DNA from: Bacteroidaceae bacterium
GTDB taxonomy: Bacteria > Bacteroidota > Bacteroidia > Bacteroidales > Bacteroidaceae
NCBI GenBank assembly: GCA_902362595.1
Contig: CABIXF010000006.1
Location: forward strand, 1-39,989
Direction of reading: 5' to 3'
DNA length: 39,989 nt
The notes under the pieces were generated by a model, which was given only the letters and a program-made list of their open reading frames with translations, ran no database searches and was not told the DNA's origin. Made by a program: the position numbers and the translations under genes. Below, one piece after another: positions 16,614-25,534 of this stretch; positions within the stretch are counted from its first letter, which is position 1, and every line of letters begins with the position of its first letter.

Positions 16614-17699
16614 ATGATGAATTACAAATTTATGCTTTTGGGACTGATGGCCACAGTGGCCGTCTTCCAGTCGCAGCCTTCGCAGGCTTGTACCGGTATT
16701 ACCTTGACGGCAAAAGACAGTACGCGCATTCTGGCCCGTACCATTGAATGGGGCGGAAGTGATTTGAACAGCTGCTACGTAGTGGTTCCGCGTGGCTATA
16801 CGGTACAGTCGTATGTGCCCGGTGGACAGGATGGCATGAAATTTACGGCAAAATACGGTTATGTGGGTCTTTCGGTAGAGCAGAAGGAGTTTGTGGCCGA
16901 AGGACTGAACGAGAAAGGACTTTCTGCCGGTTTGTTCTATTTCCCAAACTATGGACAGTATGAGGCCTATAAGGCTGAATGGAAGTCCTCTTCTATTGCC
17001 GATTTGCAGCTGGTATCCTGGGTCTTAGGGAATTGCCAGACCGTGGACGAAGTAATGGAAAGTCTGAAAGAGGTACATGTGGTAGCCATTGACCCACGAG
17101 CGTCCACTGTACACTGGCGGTTTGCCGATGTATCGGGTCGACAGGTGGTGCTGGAGATTGTGGACGGGCAGTTGCATTTCTATGAAAACGAACTGGGTGT
17201 ATTGACCAATTCTCCGGGCTTTGAATGGCAGCTGACCAACTTGAACAATTATGTGAATCTCTATGCGGGCAGTGCACAGCCGCAAGAGTTCGGTAAGCTT
17301 ACCTTGCGTTCTTTTGGGGCAGGAAGCGGTTTCTTGGGCATGCCGGGTGATGTGACTCCTCCTTCCCGTTTCGTGCGGGCTGCCTTTTATCAGACTACGG
17401 CTCCCCAGCAGGAAAATGCCCATCAGACGGTGCTTCAGGGATTTCAGATTCTGAACAATTTCGATATTCCGGTAGGTATTGAGTTTCAGGGAGGAAAGAT
17501 TCCGGCCAATATTCCAAGTGCGACCCAGTGGACTTCGGCTACGGACATGCGGCATCGGATGATTTATTTCCGTACGATGTATAATGCATCTATCCGCAGC
17601 ATTGACTTGAACAAGATTGATTTCCAGCGCGTCAAATACAGAGCGGTACCATTGGATACCGTAAAGGAACAACCAGTGATGGAAGTGTCCATCCGTTGA
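16614..17699 (+). CDS. Exported choloylglycine-hydrolase-family enzyme (bile salt hydrolase / penicillin V acylase type)
   Basis: This 361-residue Ntn-hydrolase cuts linear C-N amide bonds and is the type of enzyme that removes glycine or taurine from bile salts. The signal peptide (residues 1-25) should be cut at QA/CTGIT, exposing Cys26 as the N-terminal nucleophile. The conserved ARTIEWG arginine follows, then GLNEKGLSAGLFYFP, the asparagine in LTNSPGFEWQLTNLNNY, and GMPGDVTPPSRFVRAAFY with the catalytic-site arginine. Length fits the periplasmic Gram-negative branch. Bile salts versus penicillin V or another amide cannot be told from sequence. It interrupts the usual TIGR03915/TIGR03916 gene pair and is transcribed opposite to both. 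Confidence 0.9.
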   Translation: MMNYKFMLLGLMATVAVFQSQPSQACTGITLTAKDSTRILARTIEWGGSDLNSCYVVVPRGYTVQSYVPGGQDGMKFTAKYGYVGLSVEQKEFVAEGLNEKGLSAGLFYFPNYGQYEAYKAEWKSSSIADLQLVSWVLGNCQTVDEVMESLKEVHVVAIDPRASTVHWRFADVSGRQVVLEIVDGQLHFYENELGVLTNSPGFEWQLTNLNNYVNLYAGSAQPQEFGKLTLRSFGAGSGFLGMPGDVTPPSRFVRAAFYQTTAPQQENAHQTVLQGFQILNNFDIPVGIEFQGGKIPANIPSATQWTSATDMRHRMIYFRTMYNASIRSIDLNKIDFQRVKYRAVPLDTVKEQPVMEVSIR

Positions 17700-17724
17700 A
17701 GATGCAGGATAGGAATAATAAGAA

Positions 17725-17760
17725 AGAAGCTGCTTTCACTTGTGTGTGGGGGCAGCTTCT
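17725..17760. terminator. Bidirectional terminator overlapping the end of the radical SAM gene
   Basis: AGAAGCTGC (17725-17733) pairs with GCAGCTTCT (17752-17760), with a loop of about 18 bases. On the plus strand it is followed by TCTGTTTCTG. The 3' arm encodes the last codons of the minus-strand radical SAM gene, which stops at 17736. Confidence 0.7.
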
Positions 17761-19025
17761 TCTGTTTCTGTGAAGTCGAAACTTAATTGACGCTCGTCTG
17801 TCTTTTTGCGGGGAGTAGGAAGCAACAGCCTTCGTACACCGGCTGCACCCAGTTCGTGGATAGTCTTGTCGGGCAGTTCATTGCAGGTGATGAAGTATTT
17901 GGCTTTTTTTATCACGGCTCCCATCTTTTTCAGTTCATAGAAACCGATGCGCGAGAAACGGCGGGAAGCCACAATCAGGCGGGCAGATTTTACTCCGATG
18001 CCCGGCACGCGCAGGATAGCTTCGTAATCGGCGGTCTGTATGTTCACAGGGAAAAACTCCGGATGGCGGAGGGCCCAGGCCAGTTTCGGGTCGATGTCCA
18101 GATCCAGGTTGGGAGTCTGGTCGTCCACGATTTCGTCCACCTTGAACTGGTAGAAACGCAACAGCCAGTCGGCTTGGTAGAGTCGGTTTTCCCGGACCAA
18201 AGGCGGTTGCTTCAAGGTCGGCAGTCGCTTGTCGTAGGTGTTGACTGAAATGTAGCCTGAGTAATACACGCGTTTCATGGTGGGTTGTTCATAGAGCGAG
18301 GAAGAAACTCGCAAGATGTCCTTGTCGGTTTCAGGAGTGGCGCCGACAATCATCTGCGTGCTTTGTCCACCGGGTGCGAAACGAGGTACGTGACGGTAGT
18401 GTCTCCGGTCTTCCTGGTGCGTCAGAATTCCTTGCTGAATGTATTTCATCGGGAGATACACACTCTGGTGGTCTTTCTCCGGGGCCAGCAGCTTTAAATT
18501 TTTTTCGGTTGGAATTTCCAGGTTGACACTGAGACGGTCGGCATACAACCCGGCCTCCTGTACCAGTTCCTCACTGGCGCCAGGGATACTTTTTAGGTGG
18601 ATATACCCGTTGAAACGGTGTACCAGTCGTAAGTCCTTGGCCACTCGGACCAGGCGTTCCATGGTGTAGTCGGGGTTGCGCACTACTCCTGAGCTGAGGA
18701 ACAGTCCCTCGATGTAGTTTCTTCGGTAGAATTCCATGGTCAGTTCCACCAGTTCCGTCACGGAAAGTGTGGCTCGTGGTATGTCGTTGCTTACCCGGTT
18801 GACGCAGTAGGCGCAATCGTAAATGCAGTAGTTGGTCAGCATGATTTTGAGTAGGGAGATACAGCGTCCGTCTTCCGAAAAGCTGTGACAGATGCCCCAT
18901 CCGCCCACGGTATTTCCCACTCCTCCTTTGGTATTCTTGCGGGAAGTACCACTGGAAGCGCACGACACATCATATTTGGCGGATTCCGTCAGTATCTTTA
19001 GTTTTTGTATTACCTGCTCGTTCAT
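17736..19025 (-). CDS. Putative DNA repair/modification radical SAM protein (TIGR03916)
   Basis: This 429-residue cytoplasmic protein has the radical SAM cluster motif CIYDCAYC (Cys67, Cys71, Cys74), which would bind the [4Fe-4S] that cleaves S-adenosylmethionine. Extra cysteines at 22, 46 and 55 in the unusual N-terminus (YDVSCASSGTSRKN and GGWGICHSFSEDGRC) are typical of this family. A helix-hairpin-helix DNA-binding motif, LRVPGIGVKSARLIVASRR, is near 340. It is predicted to act with the TIGR03915 protein. Its chemistry is unknown, though spore-photoproduct-lyase-like repair has been suggested by analogy. The last codons lie inside a terminator stem. On the minus strand TACCTTTA, close to the -7 consensus, is just upstream. 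Confidence 0.9.
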   Translation of the reverse strand: MNEQVIQKLKILTESAKYDVSCASSGTSRKNTKGGVGNTVGGWGICHSFSEDGRCISLLKIMLTNYCIYDCAYCVNRVSNDIPRATLSVTELVELTMEFYRRNYIEGLFLSSGVVRNPDYTMERLVRVAKDLRLVHRFNGYIHLKSIPGASEELVQEAGLYADRLSVNLEIPTEKNLKLLAPEKDHQSVYLPMKYIQQGILTHQEDRRHYRHVPRFAPGGQSTQMIVGATPETDKDILRVSSSLYEQPTMKRVYYSGYISVNTYDKRLPTLKQPPLVRENRLYQADWLLRFYQFKVDEIVDDQTPNLDLDIDPKLAWALRHPEFFPVNIQTADYEAILRVPGIGVKSARLIVASRRFSRIGFYELKKMGAVIKKAKYFITCNELPDKTIHELGAAGVRRLLLPTPRKKTDERQLSFDFTETEEAAPTHK

Positions 19026-19225
19026 CGTTCTTTTCCTTTCTAAATTTAAAGGTAGGGAGAGTTCCTGAAATGTGCAACGATTCGGGAAGATTTCTCGCGA
19101 AAAACGGATGGTCGGTGTTTAAAACCGAACAGAGTGTTCGATATCGGACACCTTCTGAAGAAGGGTTGTTGTTGGATATCAACTGTTTATCTTTTTGGCA
19201 TGGATGTTGCTTTAGAAAAAGTGCG

Positions 19226-20491
19226 ATGATAGATAAAAATATGGATAGAGAAATATCAAAAGAAGTACGAAAAAGGTTACGCAATAAAAGGCTCATGCAA
19301 TATGGAGGTATTGGAGTCGGGTGCGTGGTAGTGTGGATTCTGCTTTTTTCATGGATGCGCAGCAGTGTGAAAGAAGGCAATCTGGTTTTTTCGGAAGTGA
19401 CGCGGGGAACGATTGAAGTAAGTGTGAGCGCGTCGGGTAAGGTCGTACCTGCCTTTGAAGAAATCATCAATACGCCGATTAATTCGCGTATTGTGGAGGT
19501 ATATGGAAAAGGAGGAGACAGTGTAGAGGTAGGCACGCCGTTGTTGAAACTGGATTTGCAGAGCACTGAGACCGGCTATCAGAAGTTGCAGGATGAAGAC
19601 CAGATGAAGCGTTACCAGTTGGATCAGGTGAAAATCAACAATCAAACGTATCTCAGTGATCTGGAGATGAAAGTAAAGGTGTCGACCATGAAACTGGACC
19701 GGATGAAGGCGGAGTTGCGAAACGAACAATATCTTGACAGCTTGGGTTCGGGTACAACCGATCGGGTGCGTCAGGCGGAACTGAATTTCCAGACGGGAAA
19801 ACTGGAACTGGAACAGCTTCGTCAGCAGCTGGCCAACGAACGGCAGGTGAAAGCGGCCGATTTGAGAGTGAAGGAGCTGGAATATGAGATTTTCCGTAAG
19901 GAGATGGCGGAAATGAAGCGGACCTTGGAGGATGCACAGATACGGTCGCCTAGGAAAGCCATTCTTACCTATATCAATGATCAGGTGGGGGCACAGGTGA
20001 CAGAAGGAACCCGACTGGCAGTCATTTCAGACCTGAGTCATTTTAAAGTGGAAGCCGAAATTGCCGATACTTATGCAGACCAGGTCGTGGCAGGTGGACG
20101 AGCCATTGTGAAGATAGGCAATGAAAAGCTGGAGGGACAAATCAGCAGTGTGACGCCTTTATCTAAAAATGGCATGATTTCTTTTATTGTACAGCTGGCC
20201 AATGACCATCACCGCCGGTTGCGTTCGGGACTGAAAGTGGATGTGTATGTAATGAATGCCGTGAAAGAGGGCGTATTGCGAATAGACAATGCCAGTTATT
20301 ATGTGGGGAAAGGAGAATATGAGTTGTTTGTGCGGGATGGAAAAAATGAACTGGTCAAGCGGAAGGTGCAGCTGGGAGATTCCAATTTTGAATACGTGGA
20401 AGTACTTTCCGGACTTCAGCCGGGCGACCGAGTGGTAGTCAGCGATATGAAGGACTTTCGGAACAAACGGAAGGTTAGGTTGGTACACTGA
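19226..20491 (+). CDS. Periplasmic adaptor (HlyD/MacA-type) of an ABC efflux system
   Basis: This membrane-fusion protein links an inner-membrane ABC transporter to a TolC channel. It has 421 residues from the ATG at 19226, and the ATG at 19241 is equally possible. One membrane anchor is at about 27-44. Then follow a lipoyl/barrel-sandwich half with VSASGKVVPAFEEIINTPINSRIVEVYGKGGDSVEVG, a long coiled-coil hairpin (about 115-230, including MKLDRMKAELRNEQ and QLRQQLANERQVKAADLRVKELEYEI), and the second half AQIRSPRKAILTYINDQVGAQVTEGTRLAVISDLS. The barrel and membrane-proximal domains end in LQPGDRVVVSDMKDFRNKRKVRLVH. Further upstream sequence to 19070 is open but would precede the anchor with unrelated residues. 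It heads the export operon. Confidence 0.88.
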   Translation: MIDKNMDREISKEVRKRLRNKRLMQYGGIGVGCVVVWILLFSWMRSSVKEGNLVFSEVTRGTIEVSVSASGKVVPAFEEIINTPINSRIVEVYGKGGDSVEVGTPLLKLDLQSTETGYQKLQDEDQMKRYQLDQVKINNQTYLSDLEMKVKVSTMKLDRMKAELRNEQYLDSLGSGTTDRVRQAELNFQTGKLELEQLRQQLANERQVKAADLRVKELEYEIFRKEMAEMKRTLEDAQIRSPRKAILTYINDQVGAQVTEGTRLAVISDLSHFKVEAEIADTYADQVVAGGRAIVKIGNEKLEGQISSVTPLSKNGMISFIVQLANDHHRRLRSGLKVDVYVMNAVKEGVLRIDNASYYVGKGEYELFVRDGKNELVKRKVQLGDSNFEYVEVLSGLQPGDRVVVSDMKDFRNKRKVRLVH

Positions 20492-20572
20492 GTGTGAGGA
20501 AGAAAAAACTTTTCAGAAGCAATTGATTGTAAAAGAACATATAAAGAAGATTAAAATGAGAGTGAGATTTTT

Positions 20573-21892
20573 ATGAGAATGCAAAGAACTTATTTGACAC
20601 AGGCTTTTACGTTACTGAAACAGAACCGTCTGTTCAGTATGCTCTACATTGTCGGTACAGGACTGGCCATTGCCATGACCGTGATAGTGGCGGTAGTTTA
20701 TTACGTGAAATTGGCTCCTATCTATCCGGAAGAGAATCGGAAAAACACGTTGTATCTGACTCATGTCAGTTTCAAATCGGAACAGGAATCAAGAACCTAT
20801 CAGTCCGCTTTGTCGTATCGGGCTTTACAGGAATGGATTTATCCGCTAAAGAATGTGGTAGCGGTTTCTGCGCGTTTCAGCAATGCAATGGACTATTATA
20901 TACAGCCTGCCGATCGGAGCGGGGATTTCCGTCCGGCATTGAAACTGGTAGACCCGGCTTTCTTCCGTATCTATGCGTTGCAATTTCTGGAGGGACATCC
21001 ATTCACGGAGGCCGATTTGGCAAGTGGTATTCATACGGCTGTGATTTCCGATGATCTTGCTCGTCGTTTGTTTGGTACGACAGAAGGCGTGGTGGGACGT
21101 TCGTTTTCCATGGATTATGTGAATTATCACGTATGTGGGGTGGTACGTGGAGCGAGTTTCTTGACCCGCCAGTCGTATGCACAGGTTTATGCGCCTTATT
21201 CCATTGAATCAAATTACAAGGACCCCGTTGTCTCCAGCTTCCCCTATTGTGGTCTGTTTAACGTGACTTTTTTAGTGAAAGACAATGCACAAGCAAAGGC
21301 TTTACGAGCTGAAATCAAGGACTTGATCAGAAGAGTGAACGCACAATATAAAGGGCAGTGGCAGATGGAATTGTGGGAACAACCTACTTCGCATGCACTC
21401 AGTGTGTTTAAAGAGTATCCGGCGGATACGAGTTTCAGCTCTTGGAAGGTGGCAGGTCGGCTGACGCTGTGGGTACTGGTACTTCTGCTCGTGCCTTCAC
21501 TGAATCTGAACGGACTGATAGCCAGTCGTATGGAGAGTCGTTTGCCGGAGATGGGTGTTCGTAAATCTTTTGGGGCCAGTCGGAGTGCCTTGCTGTCGCA
21601 GGTGATGTGGGAGAATTTTTTCCTTACATTAGTGGGAGGTCTGCTGGGCTTGCTGGTGGCATGGATCATGCTTTATGTAGGGCGTGGATGGATTTTTATG
21701 TTGTTTGATTCCTGGCCGATGGATATTCCGGAAGGAGCCAATCTGTATGTGTCAGGTGAAATGCTGTTTGCACCGGTCGTGTTTCTCATCGCCTTTTTAT
21801 TGTGTCTGGTGCTGAATTTGCTTTCCGCTTTGTGGCCGGCATGGATGTCGTTGCGCAAGCCGATTGTGTATTCATTGTATGAAAAAAGATAA
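20573..21892 (+). CDS. ABC transporter permease (MacB/FtsX type), first subunit
   Basis: This 439-residue inner-membrane protein has the FtsX layout. One helix (about 23-43) is followed by a large periplasmic MacB-like core domain (about 50-285) containing LVDPAFFRIYALQFLEGHPFTEADL. Three C-terminal helices (about 298-318, 345-368 and 395-420) follow, with ESRLPEMGVRKSFGASRSALLSQVMWENFFL, the loop that contacts the ATPase. The ATG at 20579 is an alternative start. It ends 20 bases before the second permease, which implies a heterodimeric transporter. The exported substrate is unknown. A peptide, lipid or toxic compound would all fit this class. Confidence 0.88.
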   Translation: MRMQRTYLTQAFTLLKQNRLFSMLYIVGTGLAIAMTVIVAVVYYVKLAPIYPEENRKNTLYLTHVSFKSEQESRTYQSALSYRALQEWIYPLKNVVAVSARFSNAMDYYIQPADRSGDFRPALKLVDPAFFRIYALQFLEGHPFTEADLASGIHTAVISDDLARRLFGTTEGVVGRSFSMDYVNYHVCGVVRGASFLTRQSYAQVYAPYSIESNYKDPVVSSFPYCGLFNVTFLVKDNAQAKALRAEIKDLIRRVNAQYKGQWQMELWEQPTSHALSVFKEYPADTSFSSWKVAGRLTLWVLVLLLVPSLNLNGLIASRMESRLPEMGVRKSFGASRSALLSQVMWENFFLTLVGGLLGLLVAWIMLYVGRGWIFMLFDSWPMDIPEGANLYVSGEMLFAPVVFLIAFLLCLVLNLLSALWPAWMSLRKPIVYSLYEKR

Positions 21893-21912
21893 TCCGAAAA
21901 AACTGAGTGGAT

Positions 21913-23208
21913 ATGTGGAAATTGATTATAAAAAATCTTTGGAGCCGTCGCCGTCGTAACGGATGGTTACTGGCTGAATTGATATTGGTGGCCATTCTTT
22001 CATGGGCCATTTTCGACCCCGTGATGGTAGTGACTTATGAGCGGCACCTCCCGTTGGGATACGATGCAGACCGTCTGTGTATGGTGTCTGTGGCCATGCT
22101 TCCTCCGGAGGCTCCCGGATATGAGCCGCAAGCGGCCGATTCGGCTTCGTTGATGCAGGCGTATTTGAATTTAGTGGACCGTGCCCGGCAGTATCCTGGG
22201 GTGGAACAGGCCGCTCCGGTACTTTCTTTTGTATATCCGGGTGCGATGGGAAGTGGAACTTCCGACTTTGTAGCAGAAGGTGATTCGGTCGTTCATTCGG
22301 CTCTCTATATCGAATTTTTACCTCATACCCATTTCTTTGAAACCTACGGTTTCCAATCTGGGGAGGGGAGTATGAGTGCGGCCCGGCTGTCGGATCTGGA
22401 CAATGGGTACTATTATATCATGACAGAAGATTTGCTGGAAGAAATGTTTCATACACATACGTACCGGAACCAGCGTTGCTTGGAGGTGAATGGTACAGAC
22501 ACGTTTTATACGGCAGTGAAGGGGACGGTGAAAGCATGCAAGTATCTGATTGACTGGCGTCCAGTACCGATTGTGTTCATGCCGCAGCAGCATCCGGATA
22601 TACGTTCCAGCTTGGACAATCTGAGGATGGTCATTCGTTTGAAAGAGGGAGTCAGCATGGAACGCTTCTTGCACGATTTCCACCCTTGGATGCTTCGCCA
22701 GCTACGTGCCGGGAATCTTTATGCCCGTGAATTGCAGTCGTACGATGAAATCAATGCGGCTCGTGAATTCAGTGATTCTACGGCGCTTTATCGCCGTAAT
22801 TTGAGCATTGCACTGTTTTTCCTAATCAATCTCTGTCTGGGGGTGATTGGTACTTTCTGGATGCAGACTCGTACCCGTCGGGAAGAGGTGGGGGTGATGC
22901 TTTCTTATGGAGCGACACCGCATCGCATTCGTCTGATGCTCTTGGGAGAAGGTACGGTACTGACCACGCTGGCTACTTTCATCGGCTGCTTCATTTACCT
23001 GCAATATGCGTTTAGTGAGGGGCTGAATAAGGGAAATTCCTGGATGTCGGCGGTGATTCCCAGTTGGGTGGACAATTTTGGACTGCACTTTTTCCTCATC
23101 TCACTGGCGGTGTATGTGGTGCTGCTGTTGGTAGTATGGGCAGGTATTGATATCCCGGCTCGCCGGATAAGCGCCATTTCGCCTACAGAAGCCTTGCGGG
23201 ATGAATAA
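21913..23208 (+). CDS. ABC transporter permease (MacB/FtsX type), second subunit
   Basis: This 431-residue protein is a paralogue of the preceding permease with the same topology: an N-terminal helix (about 17-38), a periplasmic domain of about 240 residues, and three C-terminal helices. The coupling segment MQTRTRREEVGVMLSYGATPHRIRLMLLGEGTVL is clear. ATG at 21913 (MWKLIIKNLW) is preferred over the GTG at 21907. The periplasmic domain differs strongly from that of the first subunit, so the pair is asymmetric. The ATPase gene follows after 57 bases. Confidence 0.88.
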   Translation: MWKLIIKNLWSRRRRNGWLLAELILVAILSWAIFDPVMVVTYERHLPLGYDADRLCMVSVAMLPPEAPGYEPQAADSASLMQAYLNLVDRARQYPGVEQAAPVLSFVYPGAMGSGTSDFVAEGDSVVHSALYIEFLPHTHFFETYGFQSGEGSMSAARLSDLDNGYYYIMTEDLLEEMFHTHTYRNQRCLEVNGTDTFYTAVKGTVKACKYLIDWRPVPIVFMPQQHPDIRSSLDNLRMVIRLKEGVSMERFLHDFHPWMLRQLRAGNLYARELQSYDEINAAREFSDSTALYRRNLSIALFFLINLCLGVIGTFWMQTRTRREEVGVMLSYGATPHRIRLMLLGEGTVLTTLATFIGCFIYLQYAFSEGLNKGNSWMSAVIPSWVDNFGLHFFLISLAVYVVLLLVVWAGIDIPARRISAISPTEALRDE

Positions 23209-23265
23209 AAAGCACGTGAAACGATTCGTCTGAATACAGATGCAATGATAAACTTTTAAAACAAG

Positions 23266-23943
23266 ATGCGTATGAATATGATAGAATTAACCGGAATCAA
23301 TAAGATTTACCGGACCAATGAGATAGAGACACAGGCACTGGAAAATGTGAACCTGACGGTAGAAAAAGGAGAATTCCTCAGTATCATGGGACCTTCCGGA
23401 TGTGGAAAATCTACTTTGCTGAACATCATGGGACTGCTGGATGCGCCTACCAGCGGTACCATCCAGATTGCAGGAGTGAAAGTGGAGGGAATGAAAGACA
23501 AGGAACTGGCTGCTTTCCGTAACCGGAACTTGGGATTCGTGTTTCAGTCGTTCCACCTGATTAATTCATTGAATGTGCTGGATAATGTGGAGGTACCTTT
23601 ACTTTATCGCAATGTTTCTGCGAAAGAACGTCGGCAACGGGCCGAGGAAGTGCTGCAGAAGGTAGGATTGAGTCATCGTATGCATCACATGCCCTCGCAG
23701 CTTTCCGGAGGACAATGCCAGCGTGTGGCCATTGCCCGGGCTATTGTGGGAAATCCGGAAATCGTGCTGGCTGACGAACCGACCGGTAACTTGGATTCCA
23801 AGATGGGAGCGGAGATTATGGAGTTGCTGCACAAGCTGAACCAGGAAGATGGGCGTACGGTGGTGATGGTGACCCACAATGAAGAACAGGCCAAACAGAC
23901 CTCGCGTATCGTACGCTTCTTTGATGGCCGTCAGGTAGGATAA
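23266..23943 (+). CDS. ABC transporter ATP-binding protein (MacB/LolD type)
   Basis: This 225-residue ATPase powers the two FtsX-type permeases. Walker A is GPSGCGKST (42-50), the Q-loop region is FVFQSFHLINSLNVLDNVEVPLLY, the signature is LSGGQCQRVAIARA, Walker B is IVLADEPTGNLD, and the switch histidine is in VMVTHNEEQAK. These are the normal motifs of the MacB/LolD (o228) subfamily, which works with FtsX-type permeases by a mechanotransmission mechanism. In-frame ATGs at 23266, 23272 and 23278 all precede IELTGINKIYR, and the exact start is uncertain by up to four residues. Confidence 0.95.
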   Translation: MRMNMIELTGINKIYRTNEIETQALENVNLTVEKGEFLSIMGPSGCGKSTLLNIMGLLDAPTSGTIQIAGVKVEGMKDKELAAFRNRNLGFVFQSFHLINSLNVLDNVEVPLLYRNVSAKERRQRAEEVLQKVGLSHRMHHMPSQLSGGQCQRVAIARAIVGNPEIVLADEPTGNLDSKMGAEIMELLHKLNQEDGRTVVMVTHNEEQAKQTSRIVRFFDGRQVG

Positions 23944-24009
23944 GGCGGATGGCTGGTTGGAAAAATTGAGGTGAGGAACAGATGTGATACGATAAATGAG
24001 TGGAAGAGT

Positions 24010-25494
24010 ATGAAACGGAGTGTATGGATTTTATTTTCTTTTTTCCTTTTCTGTAAAGGAGGGGCGGTAGAGCCGATGGAAAAAACGCATGTGTTGACAC
24101 TGGACGAGGCCATTATGCTGGCACGGGTACAGAGTGTGGATGCGGCCGTAGCTTTAAACGAGCTGAAAACGGCGTATTGGGAGTATCGTACCTATCGTGC
24201 GGAATTATTGCCGGAGGTAAACTTTACGGCCACCCTTCCTTCTTACCACAAGGGGTATAATTCGTATCAGCAGAATGACGGTTCTTATACCTATGTGCGG
24301 AACAACTACATGCAGATGAACGGACAGCTTTCCATCGACCAGAATATCTGGTTCACGGGAGGTACGTTGTCGTTGAATACCTCTCTTGATTTTCTGCGGC
24401 AGATGGATGGTGGTTCGGGAAACCGTTTTATGTCGGTTCCGTTGGCTTTGACCTTGAACCAGCCAGTCTTTGGGGTGAATCAGACCAAATGGGACCGTCG
24501 GATTGAACCGGTACGTTATGCGGAGGCCAAGGCGGCATTCTTAAGTGCGACGGAAGAGGTGACGATGACCACCATCAATTATTTTTTCAATCTGCTACTG
24601 GCTCGTGAAAACGTGGCTATTGCCAGACAGAATCTGGAAAATGCAGAGAAATTGTATGAGGTAGCCAAAGCCAAGCGTCGGATGGGGCAGATTAGTGAAA
24701 ATGATGTGTTGCAGTTGAAATTGAATGTGCTGGATGCCCGCTCCTCATTGACTTCCAACGAGAGTGCCTTGAAGAGTCACATGTTTACCTTGCGTTCGTT
24801 TCTGGCTTTGGGGGAGAACGAAGAATTGGTACCGGAGGTTCCGGATTCCGTGCCCGAGGTGCGGTTGGAGTATGCGGATGTGTTGTCCAAAGCTTTGGCT
24901 AACAACTCCTTTGCCCAGAATATCCGTCGCAGGCAGCTCGAAGCCGATTATGACGTAGCCAAGGCCAAAGGAAATATGCGGGAGATTACGTTGTTCGCTC
25001 AGGTCGGATTTACAGGAACCGACCGACGTTTTGATACGGCTTATCGTCGGTTAAAAGACAACCAAGTGGTGGAGATTGGGGTCAAGATTCCGATTTTGGA
25101 CTGGGGTAAACGCCGCGGGCAGGTGAAAGTGGCACAGAGCAACCGGGAAGTGACGGAAAGCAAGTTGCGGCAGGAATCCATGAATTTCAATCAGAATCTG
25201 TTTGTGCTGGTGGAGCAGTTCAACAACCAGCAGACACAGCTCCATTTGGCGGATGAGGCCGATAAGATTGCCCGTAAACGCTATCATACGAACGTGGAGA
25301 CTTTTCTGGTCGGAAAGATTTCTACACTCGACTTGAACGATTCGCAGAGCCAGAAGGATGAGGCACGCCGCAAGCACATCAATGAGTTGTTTTATTACTG
25401 GTACTATTATTACCAGTTGCGCAGTCTCACACTGTGGGATTTTGCGGCAGGTATAGGGATTGAGGCCGATTTTGAGAAGATAGTGAAGCACTGA
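24010..25494 (+). CDS. TolC-family outer-membrane efflux protein
   Basis: This 494-residue protein has a signal peptide (MKRSVWILFSFFLFCKGGA) and the paired outer-membrane efflux protein repeats that form the TolC channel and its alpha-helical tunnel. Recognisable segments are LTLDEAIMLARVQSVDAAVALNELKTAYWEYRTYRAELLPEVNF, the coiled ENVAIARQNLENAEKLYEVAKAKRRMGQISENDVLQLKLNVLDA, and the second-half VEIGVKIPILDWGKRRGQVKVAQSNREV. (Only short runs inside these are family signatures.) ATG at 24010 gives the signal peptide directly. An extension to 23971 would not. It completes the tripartite exporter with the adaptor and ABC subunits upstream. Confidence 0.93.
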   Translation: MKRSVWILFSFFLFCKGGAVEPMEKTHVLTLDEAIMLARVQSVDAAVALNELKTAYWEYRTYRAELLPEVNFTATLPSYHKGYNSYQQNDGSYTYVRNNYMQMNGQLSIDQNIWFTGGTLSLNTSLDFLRQMDGGSGNRFMSVPLALTLNQPVFGVNQTKWDRRIEPVRYAEAKAAFLSATEEVTMTTINYFFNLLLARENVAIARQNLENAEKLYEVAKAKRRMGQISENDVLQLKLNVLDARSSLTSNESALKSHMFTLRSFLALGENEELVPEVPDSVPEVRLEYADVLSKALANNSFAQNIRRRQLEADYDVAKAKGNMREITLFAQVGFTGTDRRFDTAYRRLKDNQVVEIGVKIPILDWGKRRGQVKVAQSNREVTESKLRQESMNFNQNLFVLVEQFNNQQTQLHLADEADKIARKRYHTNVETFLVGKISTLDLNDSQSQKDEARRKHINELFYYWYYYYQLRSLTLWDFAAGIGIEADFEKIVKH

Positions 25495-25519
25495 CCCCCT
25501 TCTTTTGTGAAATAATATT

Positions 25520-25527
25520 TACTTTTG
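25520..25527 (+). promoter_or_regulatory. -7-like box close to the response regulator start
   Basis: TACTTTTG lies only 7 bases before the ATG at 25535. If active, it would give an almost leaderless mRNA for the two-component genes. No -33 TTTG at the right distance was found. Confidence 0.4.
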
Positions 25528-25534
25528 TCGTGTT

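Noticed and set aside
19070..19225. N-terminal extension of the export adaptor
   Set aside because: The extra 52 residues are unlike adaptor proteins and precede the natural cytoplasmic tail and anchor. The region should hold the divergent promoters.
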